The translations under genes and the position numbers were made by a program. A stretch of 64,000 nt of DNA. Source: Rhizoctonia solani (Eukaryota; Basidiomycota; Agaricomycetes; Cantharellales; Ceratobasidiaceae). The notes below the pieces were generated by a model. It saw nothing but the letters and a program-made list of their open reading frames with translations. It did no database searches and was not told the origin of the DNA. Numbering within the stretch: the first letter of the stretch is position 1; the number at the start of each line of letters is the position of its first letter. Shown one piece after another: positions 34,884 to 45,912 of the stretch. The stretch is taken from positions 1,364,001-1,428,000 of the forward strand of contig NC_057380.1 in NCBI RefSeq assembly GCF_016906535.1, written 5' to 3'.

Positions 34884-37800
34884 TCACGCAGCGTAGGTGA
34901 CCGGACCCACCGCTTTACTCATTTTACTGGGTTTGACTTGGGATGCAGGAACGAATCCCATTTCTACCTCGGACTCTGAACTGGAATCTGAATCCGAGTC
35001 GTTGATAACATTTTTCCTAGACTTCTTGCCAACGCTCTTGGCTAGTTCACTGGGGTCTACAAGCTCTGATTCGTCATCAGAGTTGGCATTCGAGCTCACA
35101 ACATGGTCGCTGTTTGAACAATGGCATTGCAAGAGCTCGTGAGTTTGGCATAGAGTATGCGGGTGAATGCTGAAAATATCTTGCAGCTGAAACGCCAGTG
35201 AGTGGAAATCCAACCAATGTCAATTTGCTTACATCTCGTTGGGTGAAAGAGTCCGCACTTGACTTTGAGGACGAATTAGCTTCCTTGCCGGATGACTATG
35301 ATCGAGTTGAGAAACAGCAACAATGTTCAAGCACGTACTGACCTCGGACATCAGTGCTACATATCAACATATGAGTGATGAAACAATCAAGGTACTGGGA
35401 TGTCTTACAGTTACTCAGGCCCAACTTGGTAACCTGTCGTTGATAAATTTTCTCTTTTCAATCGACCAAACACATGATGAGAAAGCGATGGCACGAATAA
35501 TAGACGAAAGCATACCGTCAATGGTGCCGGTCGTTATCAACCGATATATAAAAACGGGGCGTTTCTACCATGCACATTGGTTAGGCTTCATTAAGCGCCG
35601 ATGCTACAACGCATATTACCTGTCCATCACTAACCATATCAATGGGATTAGCCTCTGTGGTATGTGGGCGAAACAGAAACTAACCGATGAATCCGAGCCA
35701 TCGACTGTAGGTCGTGGGAAGGATTCCAGTCGCTGTCGATTAGGATTAACCGGGAAGCACCAATTAAATTCAGCCCAACGCCGCCCGCTTTCGCGCTCAG
35801 GAGAAATAAAACTACGCCCGAAAATATAGTTTTGAGGATTTTATGAGAGGCTCCTAACATACGCGACTTACATTTTCGACTGCTTGGCTTGGTTAAATTC
35901 GTCAACAAGTTGCTGGCGTTTGGTCACTGCAGTGGAGCTGAAGACCAGCGTTTAGTCAGTCGTGACTGTGATCAACTGTGGAACGTACCCATCCAAACGA
36001 CTATAGGTATAATACACGCTACGGCAGTATGCCTCCACAATGTTCAGTGTCGACGTGTAGTGAGATACGAGTATACATTTCTCTTCTGTTGTCTGAATCA
36101 ATGTGAATAAAAGTCATACGGGTTGTAATAAAGTGGCTCACTTGTCGCAACTGTTTAAGAAGAGTGGCAAGTGCAATTAGTTTACCTGGAATAATAGGGC
36201 GTTAATTTATCACAAGCTCCAAACTTGAGTTGTGCACCCACCACTCAAAGTAATGTCATCCGGAGCTGCCCCAGGCGGTAAAAGCCCCAAAGCTTCCTGA
36301 ACAAGTGTCCGGGTCGTCTTCCCATTTTCGGCACCAGCGCCTTTGTCCGGTTTGGCAAGCATAATCGGACTATTGCATATCTTGGTCAAGGTAGTTATCA
36401 AGGCAAGTGAACGAGCAGTAGGCCCATGAACCAAATCTTGAACATGGTCGGGCGAAGGATCTTTTGAAAGACCGACAGCTGTAGTGCCGTAGGCTGTACG
36501 AACAAGACGTATTCGGTTTTAGGAGGGAGGTAGTTGGTAAGGATATCTGCGGTCCTTCTCAACACAAATGATTTGGCGAGCTCATTGAGCTGAGTACGAC
36601 GAGTGAGTCTAACATAACCATACCATATTGAGACACTCACCTGCGCAGCTCGTGCCGCCCCGAGCTCGATATCTTTTGCACTCGCTTCGGGAGACCGACT
36701 CTTCAAAATAGGCGTTTCGTAAATTCTACGAAAGCGCGGGTACTCCTCTAAACATCACGCCGTGATTAGTGCGATAGGCTGGGATTCGATTTTCTACATA
36801 CCAAGCATCCCGGAATTACAAAAATCTGCCTATTGCGCCGAGCTCAGTAGGTATTCACGCAATAGACGCAATGGACCGACCATAGCATGAAACTCGCCCA
36901 AATCATTCTGAATAGGTGTACCTGACAAAATTATTCGTCGAGGTGTTCGTTTTAGGGCTTCGAACATTTTGGTAGTTTTAGCTTGAGCAGACTTGAGACG
37001 GTGACCTAACAACAGTCGTTCAGTTGTGTTCGAGTTCTATGAAACGTCAATTTGAGCCAACCTTCGTCGCAAACAATAAGTCCAATAGGCGGGCTACGTG
37101 CCACCGTCAATAATCAGCCTTTAAATTCTCAGATGAGCAACTTACGTGCAGTAAGTTAAATCGTCGCTATATGCGAGCCAAATCAGTCACAAAATAACGA
37201 ACTCCAGTGTACTACATACATGACCGTTCGAAGCTTCTCATAGCCAATAATCAGCACGTGGTGTATTCTCCTGCTCTGGAGCGTTAGCTGAAGGCAAAGC
37301 TCGGATAGTGAGATTTGGCGTACGAGTTCATAAATTGTTTGATATTGTTCTTGTCCTTGTCTCCCACGAATACCCTAAGGCGGTCTCGACCAAGCCTAGT
37401 CAAATATATCAACCGATGAGAATTAGTTGGGTACACAAACGCACCATTTTATGAACTCTTTTCTCCAGTTCTGAAAGAGTGGTATCAACAATTGCGCTGA
37501 TCTGATCCACGAATAAAGATCCTTACATTGACTAACGACACTGGGCACACAATTAATGCCTTTCCAATTACCCCTGGCACAGCGCCTGATGGGCTGTAGT
37601 ACGGGTTCTGGCCTATTGAGCAGGAATCAGTCATGATGGAGTGTATCTCTTAATGCATATTACTTGCGTAACAGCGTCCAGACAAGGGCAATCGTCTAAA
37701 ATTTGACTATGGGCACAAAGCACTCTTAATCAACGGGTTACATACCTGCAAAGTTTTACCCAACCCCCTTCAACAATATGTACACGAGCGGTCAGAGGAA

Positions 37801-40117
37801 ACCGCGACACACATTTCATCCGCAAGGATACAACCATGTTGCTCCCGGGTCCTCATTCCCATCACACTCTCATACATGAATTGAATCCCTGAGAGGACTT
37901 AGTAAGCCATTCATTGCGAAGGACAATAAAAAACCAACCTTCTCGTTGATGAGGACGCAAAAATTTAGTTAGCATCGGATCGACTACTACTGGCACTACC
38001 GGGAGGTTTCTACAATATAATATTAGCAGGTCAAGCTATACTTAGTATTACCTACTTGGTGTTATATTTCTTCTGGTGTGCCTCATTCGGAGTTGGCATG
38101 ACAAGAGCTCCATCTGCATCCGGGTCGTACCTATCGAAAAATAGCATGGTTATAAGGTAGTGGTAGAAGAACTCACAAAGGGCCAGGGGGCTTCTCTTTC
38201 TTCTCTGGAGCAGCATAGAACGAACGAGGAGCAACATAAGTGGAATTGGCGGCGATAGGTGCCAGGCTGGTCGATGTTCCGGGGGGCGAGTACCCAGGCT
38301 CGAAGCAGGTCTTTGATTCGAGGTCTTCCATAGGCACTGGAGTCTGAAGTTCCACCTAGACAATGATAATTTAATATTAGACAGAGCCTCGGAAATATGC
38401 GCTAGTTCATACGGACTTCGAGATTGTCTATCGAAAAGGTGACACCAGTGAGTGGCACCTCGGACTTCCACCTCATCGTCTTGAGCCTGGTCGATCGTTC
38501 TCAACTGAATCATAGCCCCATATCAAATTGATGCTTACAGGCGGCCCTTGTCATTGTAAAGCTTCATCGTATTGTTGGTAAGTTCGACGATTCCGAGCCT
38601 TCCCATGATTTGTGTTTCTTGGTCTGTCGTTTGCGCCTAGTACGAGTCAGTACATACAAATTCAAATCGTTGCAAGATCGTACCAATTGGAAGTCCAACA
38701 ACCTGTTGCCCCAACTCCAGTTTCGACGGTCTTCATCGTGGGTGGCCTGAACGCACGATTGGTTGGTTTACGTGTCGCATTGATAGAGAATTTGGAAAGA
38801 GGTGCCCAGTAAAGGGCGAGTTGTGCCATTCTTGGCAGGAGATTTGCTCTTGACCGGGGACACTCATATGTAAGGTCGATTTCCGCCGCCGGTGCACCGT
38901 CAATGGCATCCTCGCCTGTCCCTTCGACCGAGACCACGCGAACTGTAGGGGGCCTAAATGATGCTGCGTATTCAACGCTGGACAGAGGCGCGTCGATTTC
39001 CGCCTAGTATGAGAGCCCTGGTAAGGTCGTGGGGTTTAAGTTTCCAAGAAATGTGCGTACTTCATGCCCTCCAACGATAATCACGTCCCCAAAATCTGGT
39101 GGGTCCCCCTTCCAAGCCTTGACTCCAACACTATAAGGAAATGACTCAGACGACGTATGAGTAAGAGCTTTCGATACGTACGTATGTCCTTCCTCGTTCA
39201 CCAGCTTCAGCTGGCCGTCGGCCAGCGAAATAGCCCCTGATCCCTCCCATACTTTGTGCTTGCGGGCCTGTGGGCGGCGCCTGAGATATTCACCAGCGCT
39301 GAGTACGTGGGAGCTTAGAGGCTTATTCGGACCTACCAATTAGCAGTCCAATACAGACCTGCGGCCGATACCACAGATTGAGGTGGGGCTGCAGCCGGCT
39401 TCGCTTGGGTATTTGTGCGATCTACGCCTTTGCCCTTCGCATCTGGAATAGCTTTAGCCGCATTGGACAGTCGAGGAGTGTTGAACTTTGGTGCGACAAA
39501 GCCACTTTGACGAGGGTTGAGAGTGACCGACTTTGCGGCCGGTTGATACGATGACGCATTCCCGCCGAATATCTTACCAGACAAGAACTCTGTGGCAGGA
39601 ACCTCCCTCTCTATTTGTACCTTAGAAACATTATAAACATTGGATGAATGGAGAGCGAGCAAACGACAGGTTTGTCCGTACCTCTCTGCCACCAAGTTTA
39701 ATTTCCGCCCCCTCTACGAGCTCCCCAAGAATCTTCCCGCTACCGAGGCTATAGACTATAATTAGCATTTAAAATATTGTTAATTGAAAAGCATACGTCT
39801 TAGCCTCCTCATCCAGAAGCTCATAGGTTGAACCAGTAATGACTATTACACCGTCGCCCTAGACAAACAGCTTAGCAAATCAGAGAACATATGATTACGG
39901 AATCACACACATCCCAGGTCTTGTGCTTTTTTGTCTGGGGGCTCTCCTGCATCTCGCCGTCAGTAGTTGTCCAAACCAGATCCGAGGCAACGAACCAGAG
40001 TACTTGGTAATAGATCTTTTTGGCGTATGAAGTATTTGCTGAGTTTGGTTCTTCTTTCGCTCTTCCCATTGGGCTCCTCGCCTTCTCCAGCTTTTCGTTT
40101 GGATGGAGTGATAACAT
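34884..40117 (-). CDS. RDH54/RAD54B-type SNF2 DNA translocase
   Basis: Swi2/Snf2 ATPase that moves along duplex DNA and works with Rad51/Dmc1 in homologous recombination. The minus-strand gene has many short introns. The N-terminal exon holds IYYQVLW and TKKHKTWD, followed after an intron by [20 protein letters not shown], typical of the RAD54B/Rdh54 N-terminus rather than Rad54. ATPase motifs in order: CILADEM plus GLGKTLQ (37745-37835, split by an intron), VCDEGHRLKSA (36990-37080), [15 protein letters not shown] (about 36880-36930), [11 protein letters not shown] (about 36545-36600). The C-terminal lobe includes [37 protein letters not shown] and [18 protein letters not shown]. The C-terminus has [20 protein letters not shown] and an acidic Ser/Asp tail ending VGPVTYAA. 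Start 40117 is preferred; the in-frame ATG 40192 would lie 2 bp from the tRNA. Not every middle exon was resolved. Confidence 0.88.
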
Positions 40118-40193
40118 GGTATAATGGTGGCGGGAAGGCGCGTTCGAATTTCGATCATCAGCTCCAGGGACGTGTGTAATGTCACGTGGCACA

Positions 40194-40275
40194 GACGGCT
40201 TAGCAAAGTGGTTACTGCGATTGATTAGAAATCAATTCCTCTCTGAGGGCGTAGGTTCGAGTCCTACAGTCGTCG
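40194..40275 (+). tRNA. tRNA-Ser(AGA)
   Basis: 82 nt, no intron. Acceptor GACGGCT pairs with AGTCGTC, discriminator G at 40275. D arm GCA-AAGTGGTTAC-TGC, anticodon stem ATTGA/TCAAT with loop TTAGAAA giving anticodon AGA, long variable arm CCTC-TCT-GAGG, T arm GTAGG-TTCGAGT-CCTAC. Lies 76 bp from, and divergent to, the RDH54-type gene. Confidence 0.95.
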
Positions 40276-41025
40276 GATGTCGTTTCTTTCACATTGCCCG
40301 TTCTCCTATTTTACCTTGCCTTGACTTTTTGCTACCAGGGCCCTGGCCTGGCAAACTATGAAGTCACGTGGGCTCCATATTCGAAATCTCTGACTTCCAG
40401 CTAAGCTGAAGGCAGTGGGGTGACTTCTGCATTGAGCAGAATATGAATAGCAAACAACTTTGAGCATTGCCACCCTCTCAAGGTGAATGAAACCAGTAGA
40501 CATCAATTGTGTATACACAATAAGTGCAAGTGTAGAAAACACGAGCATACTTTTACAGCAGTACAACATTAATCATAGATAAACGTTCAAGCAACCAGCA
40601 CCAGGCAGGATAGACAACGTGAGCTTGAGCAAAATTGCGGAGGTCCATGTTTTATTAATATTATTCCTCTCAACTCCTTTGTACCAAAAGTATTATCAAC
40701 GCGCATAGGTTATTTCTGTTTCAGTAACATAATTATGTATGTAATATTTGGAGCACTTGGGTTAACTACCACTAAGTCCGGTAGAATAGCCTATGAAACG
40801 TCATGGTTTAATAATCAAAATCTTTTTCCCATATATAACAGCCAGAGGATAATGAATTAGTATAGGTGATAGATACACCATTTCTCCCCTTTGGTCCCTT
40901 TGATTGATAAGTCAGTACATACGAAAGATGCGTATACCCTAATGGAATGCCGACTTTTCCGAATTGAAGTAATATGATCAGACCAATTCAAGGAACTGTC
41001 ATGTGCTCTCCAAAACCATTTATAG
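40276..41025. other. intergenic spacer
   Basis: 750 bp of AT-rich sequence between the tRNA and the inverted pectate-lyase duplication. No feature recognised. Confidence 0.5.
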
Positions 41026-42228
41026 AGCCAATTAAGTGCATACAAATAGAGTCATAATCGACGAAATGGCCCCAGCTAGAACTTGCAGCTGCGAATCGAA
41101 AGCACGACAGAGTTAGCGCTCGCATTAGAGGGAGGAAGGGGGAGGGGGGAACGAAGATAGCAAGAGAGAGAGAAAGGTTATGCCGAAGAGAAAGAAGAAA
41201 GAGAGAAGAGAGAGAAGAAGAGAGAAAAGATCAAACGGATCACTCACTTGGCATTCGACTTGTTCTCCGTCAGCATAGGAGGCTCCTGGCTCTTGTCGTT
41301 GCCCTGGTACGTGTTGCAGATCGACTTGACGCTTGTGTACGAGTTCGTCTTCGTGTCGATCGTCGCTACATCCCCGTAGTTCGAGTTCACGCCTGCGAGC
41401 ACCTTGCCGTTGCGAGCGATGATGTTGCTGATCTGCACCTCGCGCTTCACCTGCGTGCTGCAGTTGCCGCACGATCGATAGAGCTTGCCGAAGTCCTGGA
41501 CGCAGTACGAGTCGATCTTGACAAGACCTGGACGAGACTGATGAGGAAACTCCAAGCTCTGAGCTGGGATTACAACTCACCTCCCCCGTTGTGCTGAATG
41601 ACCTTGTCGTCGGCGTTCTTGGCGCCTCCGCCGGTGATGGTGGTCGTACCGGAGCTCTGCCTGATGGTGATTGCGTCCTCGCATACGTCCTCGAACCAGA
41701 CGTTGCGGATGGTGCAAGGTCCCTTGCAGTGGACGCCCTCGTTTTGGTTTTTGCCGATCACGGCATTGCTAGTGGATATATGCGCATGAGTATACATACG
41801 TGTGTGCATGTGATGGAATAAAGGCCGCAGACAGTAGGCTACTTACGATAGGGTAGCGCCGGACTCGAGCAGGAAGACAGCATCCTTGTCGCCACCTTCC
41901 TTCTGGCCACCGCATGTGACACCGCGGTGGTAGCGGAGGTTCTTGCCTGTGAGTACGTGGTTGAACGTTGTTTGAGTGAGCGTCGAGCAATGGTAGGCCT
42001 GGATGCAAGAACTGCTTACCGTCAAAGGACTCGCCGGCCTTGATGGTGCGAGCGGCATCGAACTTGACGTCGGTGGATGAAGATGGGTTCGGGAACGAGC
42101 AGCTGGCTGCCCGTTTTTCAGAAGGTGCAGCGAGCGCGGTTTGGGCAAGGACGCCGGCGATGACGGTCAAGGTAGCGAAAGAGATATGAACCATAGTATA
42201 CTAGTAGTAGAGGTAGTAGAGGTAGTAG
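41026..42228 (-). repeat. inverted repeat arm A (PL3 duplication)
   Basis: About 1.2 kb whose reverse complement matches 43092-44306 almost base for base, including exons, all four introns, 5' leader and about 50 bp past the stop codon. Outside these limits the sequences are unrelated. Differences inside are mainly single-base indels and a microsatellite in intron 4. Confidence 0.92.
41076..42194 (-). CDS. pectate lyase family 3 (copy A, intact)
   Basis: Secreted PL3 pectate lyase that cleaves de-esterified pectin in plant walls by calcium-dependent beta-elimination. Exons: 42020-42194, 41847-41946, 41581-41768, 41248-41527, 41076-41088; total 756 nt, 251 aa, a normal PL3 length, frame intact. 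Signal peptide [20 protein letters not shown] with an AAPSEKR processing region. Family landmarks: [70 protein letters not shown] and [17 protein letters not shown]. The last exon is only 13 nt and encodes the Cys-Lys-Phe end. Its start codon lies 935 bp from that of copy B, head to head, with an unrelated spacer, so the two copies have different promoters. Confidence 0.94.
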
Positions 42229-43091
42229 GGGTTTGAAAGACAGACTTGAGATAGTCTACAATTGGTATGGTAGTTGCAATCTGGTGCTGATGTTTAATGT
42301 GGATCTGCCTCTGTACTTATACAGCTCTAGAGCCAAGCGAAATGTTATTGCCAAGAAAAGTAGACTATCTAACAGTTCGAGCGTGTGTCGTGAACACCTT
42401 AAGCTCACTCGTGGTTCCACTGATTACTCAGTTTCAGTCCGGACCGTTGCATTTCATCACAATGTTATGACGTGTCGGTCCAATACATGGAGTGCAGTGC
42501 CTTGCATTTGCCCACTTTTGACTCTGCCATAACCACCATCGTGAGCTTCACACTCACCGAAACCATACCCCGCGCTGCAATCCAGCCAGGTGATGCCTTT
42601 TGGATATCATGCGTTACAAATTGCATCTGTATGGTTAATTTATATCGGGGTTCGGCATGGTTGTATAAGGTTCTTCCACGGTCGCTTAAGTTGAATTATT
42701 TCATCAACAAATCAAATATATACACGCTTGTTTCCACCGATTACTGTTTCTTACCATCTTGTGCCCTTTTACTCTGAAAAATCAAACAATCAAGCACTGT
42801 GAGAAGGATGAAAATAGCGACACGTCAAGATTGGCTTGGCATGACGAAGGAAAAAAGGCGCGCTGGTCGCCGTCGCGAGCACTAAGCGACCGTGCCCGCT
42901 GAATCCGCTGACTTTGGACAATGAGATAATTCGTGGGTACCATGTGCAACGGGCCGTTGAGGCTCGTTCATAGTCGGTGATAGCTCAGGGGTGGAGCGTA
43001 CTATAGTCTTGGATGACTATAAAAGTAGGACGCGGATTACACTGTGAAGCATCATCAGTTCAGTCTCACAACAAGAACAGCTTGCTTGACT
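42229..43091. promoter_or_regulatory. spacer and divergent promoters of the PL3 pair
   Basis: About 860 bp of unique sequence between the repeat arms. On the plus side ACTATAAAAG at 43016-43025 is a good TATA box for copy B, about 105 bp before its ATG. The copy A side has only a weaker TGTATAAG-like match near 42320. Open frames here are not convincing. Confidence 0.55.
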
Positions 43092-43129
43092 ACCTCTACT
43101 ACCTCTACTACCTCTACTACTAGTATACT

Positions 43130-44255
43130 ATGGTTCATATCTCTTTCGCTACCTTGACCGTCATCGCCGGCGTCCTTGCCCAAACCGCGCTCGCTGCACC
43201 TTCTGAAAAACGGGCAGCCAGCTGCTCGTTCCCGAACCATCTTCATCCACCGACGTCAAGTTCGATGCCGCTCGCACCATCAAGGCCGGCGAGTCCTTTG
43301 ACGGTAAGCAGTTCTTGCATCCAGGCCTACCATTGCTCGACGCTCACTCAAACAACGTTCAACCACGTACTCACAGGCAAGAACCTCCGCTACCACCGCG
43401 GTGTCACATGCGGTGGCCAGAAGGAAGGTGGCGACAAGGATGCTGTCTTCCTGCTCGAGTCCGGCGCTACCCTATCGTAAGTAGCCTACTGTCTGCGGCC
43501 TTTATTCCATCACATGCACACACGTATGTATACTCATGCGCATATATCCACTAGCAATGCCGTGATCGGCAAAAAACCAAAACGAGGGCGTCCACTGCAA
43601 GGGACCTTGCACCATCCGCAACGTCTGGTTCGAGGACGTATGCGAGGACGCAATCACCATCAGGCAGAGCTCCGGTACGACCACCATCACCGGCGGAGGC
43701 GCCAAGAACGCCGACGACAAGGTCATTCAGCACAACGGGGGAGGTGAGTTGTAATCCCAGCTCAGAGCTTGGAGTTTCCTCATCAGTCTCGTCCAGGTCT
43801 TGTCAAGATCGACTCGTACTGCGTCCAGGACTTCGGCAAGCTCTATCGATCGTGCGGCAACTGCAGCACGCAGGTGAAGCGCGAGGTGCAGATCAGCAAC
43901 ATCATCGCTCGCAACGGCAAGGTGCTCGCAGGCGTGAACTCGAACTACGGGGATGTAGCGACGATCGACACGAAGACGAACTCGTACACAAGCGTCAAGT
44001 CGATCTGCAACACGTACCAGGGCAACGACAAGAGCAGGAGCCTCCTATGCTGACGGAGAACAAGTCGAATGCCAAGTGAGTGATCCGTTTTGATCTTTTC
44101 TTCTTTCTCTCTTTCTCTCTTTCTCTCTTTCTCTCTTTCTCTTTCGGCATAACCCTTTCTCTCTCTCTTGCTATCTTCGTTCCCCCCCTCCCCTTCCTCC
44201 CTCTAATGCGAGCGCTAACTCTGTCGTGCTTTCGATTCGCAGCTGCAAGTTCTAG
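43130..44255 (+). CDS. pectate lyase family 3 (copy B, frame-disrupted)
   Basis: Same gene as copy A. Exons 43130-43303, 43377-43476, 43555-43743, 43797-44075 and 44243-44255. Compared with copy A there are three single-base differences that break the frame: one C missing near 43235 (GAACCATC against GAACCCATC), one A added near 43571 (six against five) and one C missing near 44037 (GAGCAGG against GAGCCAGG). Splice sites, start, stop, signal-peptide exon start and catalytic-region sequence are otherwise the same. It could be a recently dead duplicate, but the changes are of the homopolymer kind that also hits RACK1 and ILV6 here, so sequence error is at least as likely. Confidence 0.88.
44100..44145 (+). 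repeat. CTTTCTCT microsatellite in PL3 intron
   Basis: Repeated CTTTCTCT units in the last intron of PL3 copy B; the same position in copy A has a shorter, less regular pyrimidine tract. Confidence 0.8.
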
Positions 44256-44306
44256 CTGGGGGCCATTTCGTCGATTATGACTCTATTTGTATGCACTTAA
44301 TTGGCT

Positions 44307-44848
44307 ATATATACACAATAAATTCCTTTCTTTCTTACGAGGAAATCTCTACAATGCTGGTCCTTTTAGTTTCAATTCCACTTTAGAAGACCTCGGAGGG
44401 AAACAACTTTTGATTAAAACTGCCGGCATTGCGCGATTTTGACGTTTTTATGTTCGTAGGAGGAAAATATATTGCCCACGCCCATTTAGCGCCCTCCGCT
44501 GACCCCTTCGAGTAGCTTCGGCGGCACTAACTTATGAATAACACAAAATCATGAATATAAAAGAAATCTACGTTTGTATTTCCTCGCCCAACTACTTGGT
44601 GACCCATGTAGTTCTATTTTCACCAAACTCCATAGGGTACTGATGACCCCCAAGATAGCAACAAAAGCAAAAGAGGTTCGACATACAAGAAGGTACAAAT
44701 TAAAATGCTAGATAATAATTTCATGTAAGGCAAATGCATCCAATTATTAGAGGCTACTTGACGTACCAATAATGAACCAAATACTAGCGACACATGCCCC
44801 AACTTGAGTGCGTCTATCGAACACGCTGGCCAGGTTTGCTCTTGGCGT
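44307..44848. other. intergenic spacer
   Basis: About 540 bp between PL3 copy B (+) and the Apq12-like gene (-), convergent. No feature recognised. Confidence 0.5.
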
Positions 44849-45495
44849 TCACCTGAGGTTTACTCTTTTCTTTTTAGCCCGCTTGACTCGTTCCGAACCA
44901 GTGTCCTCCCGAGTATCAACCAAAGCGTCCCAAACCCATTTGTAGGATGAGACCTGCTCATAAACGTACCCGAACGTCGAGGCTGGGGAGTTGTATCCTT
45001 GTCTTTTTTCCACCAGAGCTTCCCGCTATCCTTGCTGTCACGGTCACGCGCGTCGAAGTGATCCCAGACACTCCGGGGGCCCGTTTTTCCTTCTTTGGGA
45101 GGTTGAGCATGTTCTTTGTACGCGGCCTCAAATTCGTGAAGCCGAGCAGCCAGATCACCAAAGCTTTCTGCGGCATTGCCACCCATAGCATAAGAGAAAC
45201 CGAGAACTAGCATGGACAATATACCAATCCACTTGACCAAGAAAAAAACTAGATTGATGGCACTTCGTATCGTTCGATAGACAGACACGATCGTGAAGTA
45301 TAGGGCCAAGAATGATAAAAGCGAAGGCACGAGCGACTTCAGAGCCTCGGTAGAGTCGGGGTCAGAAGGATGAGTTAGAGCATAAGAAAGCGTATTGATA
45401 GTTGAGGCAAGTGAGGAAGCCAGGTTTAATAACAAGTGAAAAACAAAAGGTGGGAGATGAGGTTGTAAGAACTCGAGTAGCGGTTCGAAATCCAT
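44849..45495 (-). CDS. Apq12-like nuclear envelope / ER membrane protein
   Basis: Small membrane protein, no intron seen. The N-terminal part is helical (MDFEPLLEFLQPHLPPFVFH). Two hydrophobic segments follow: SLLSFLALYFTIVSVYRTI and LVFFLVKWIGILSMLVLG. The arrangement and the pattern around YRTIRSAINLVFFLVKW resemble Apq12, an ER/nuclear-envelope protein that affects membrane fluidity and nuclear pore assembly. The cytosolic tail is charged. One G seems missing near 44970; after it the frame gives YEQVSSYKWVWDALVDTRED and ends in a Lys/Arg-rich stretch at stop 44849-44851, 215 aa. Read without the correction the protein would end at about 44860 with an unnatural tail. The family call is moderate. 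Confidence 0.65.
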
Positions 45496-45912
45496 GCTGA
45501 AGCAACGCTAGGGAGTTGATAGGTGAGTTTATAAAAATTTGTTACAAGCCACATCTACCTAAATATACATACCTATAGGAATACTAATGTGGTTCGTGTA
45601 CGTGCGACGGTGGTCGGGTAAAGAGAGCTAGGACAACTGGGTTCAGATTTGGTCATAACACGTCGACTAGTCCCTGAGTCGCTGATGTAATCAGACCTAA
45701 GTTGGTTTGTTCTGTACTTTTCCAAACGTTACCTGCCCAGGAATTTCTGCGGTAATACTGATAAAGTGAAGTCAAATGTCTATAATCCAACAAAAACTAT
45801 TATATTCATTCCAAAAACACTGTACTACGGAGAAAGCCTAAATCATAACCTGAAATGCAGAAAGATCGTAGTCGCCCAAGTCATTAAAAGTGGGTATGAT
45901 GTGAACCAACAC
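45496..45912. other. intergenic spacer
   Basis: About 420 bp, promoter side of the Apq12-like gene and 3' side of the MYND gene. No feature recognised. Confidence 0.5.

Larger units (their letters stand above)
43092..44306 (+). repeat. inverted repeat arm B (PL3 duplication)
   Basis: Mirror of 41026-42228, about 1.2 kb. The 5' leader in both arms carries a CTACCTCTA-type 9-nt tandem repeat just before the start codon, with about one more unit here (43090-43121). Intron 4 has expanded CTTTCTCT repeats at about 44100-44145 relative to arm A. Confidence 0.92.

Noticed and set aside
43090..43130. CRISPR-like short repeats before PL3 copy B
   Set aside because: This is a simple 9-nt tandem repeat without spacers in a eukaryotic 5' leader.
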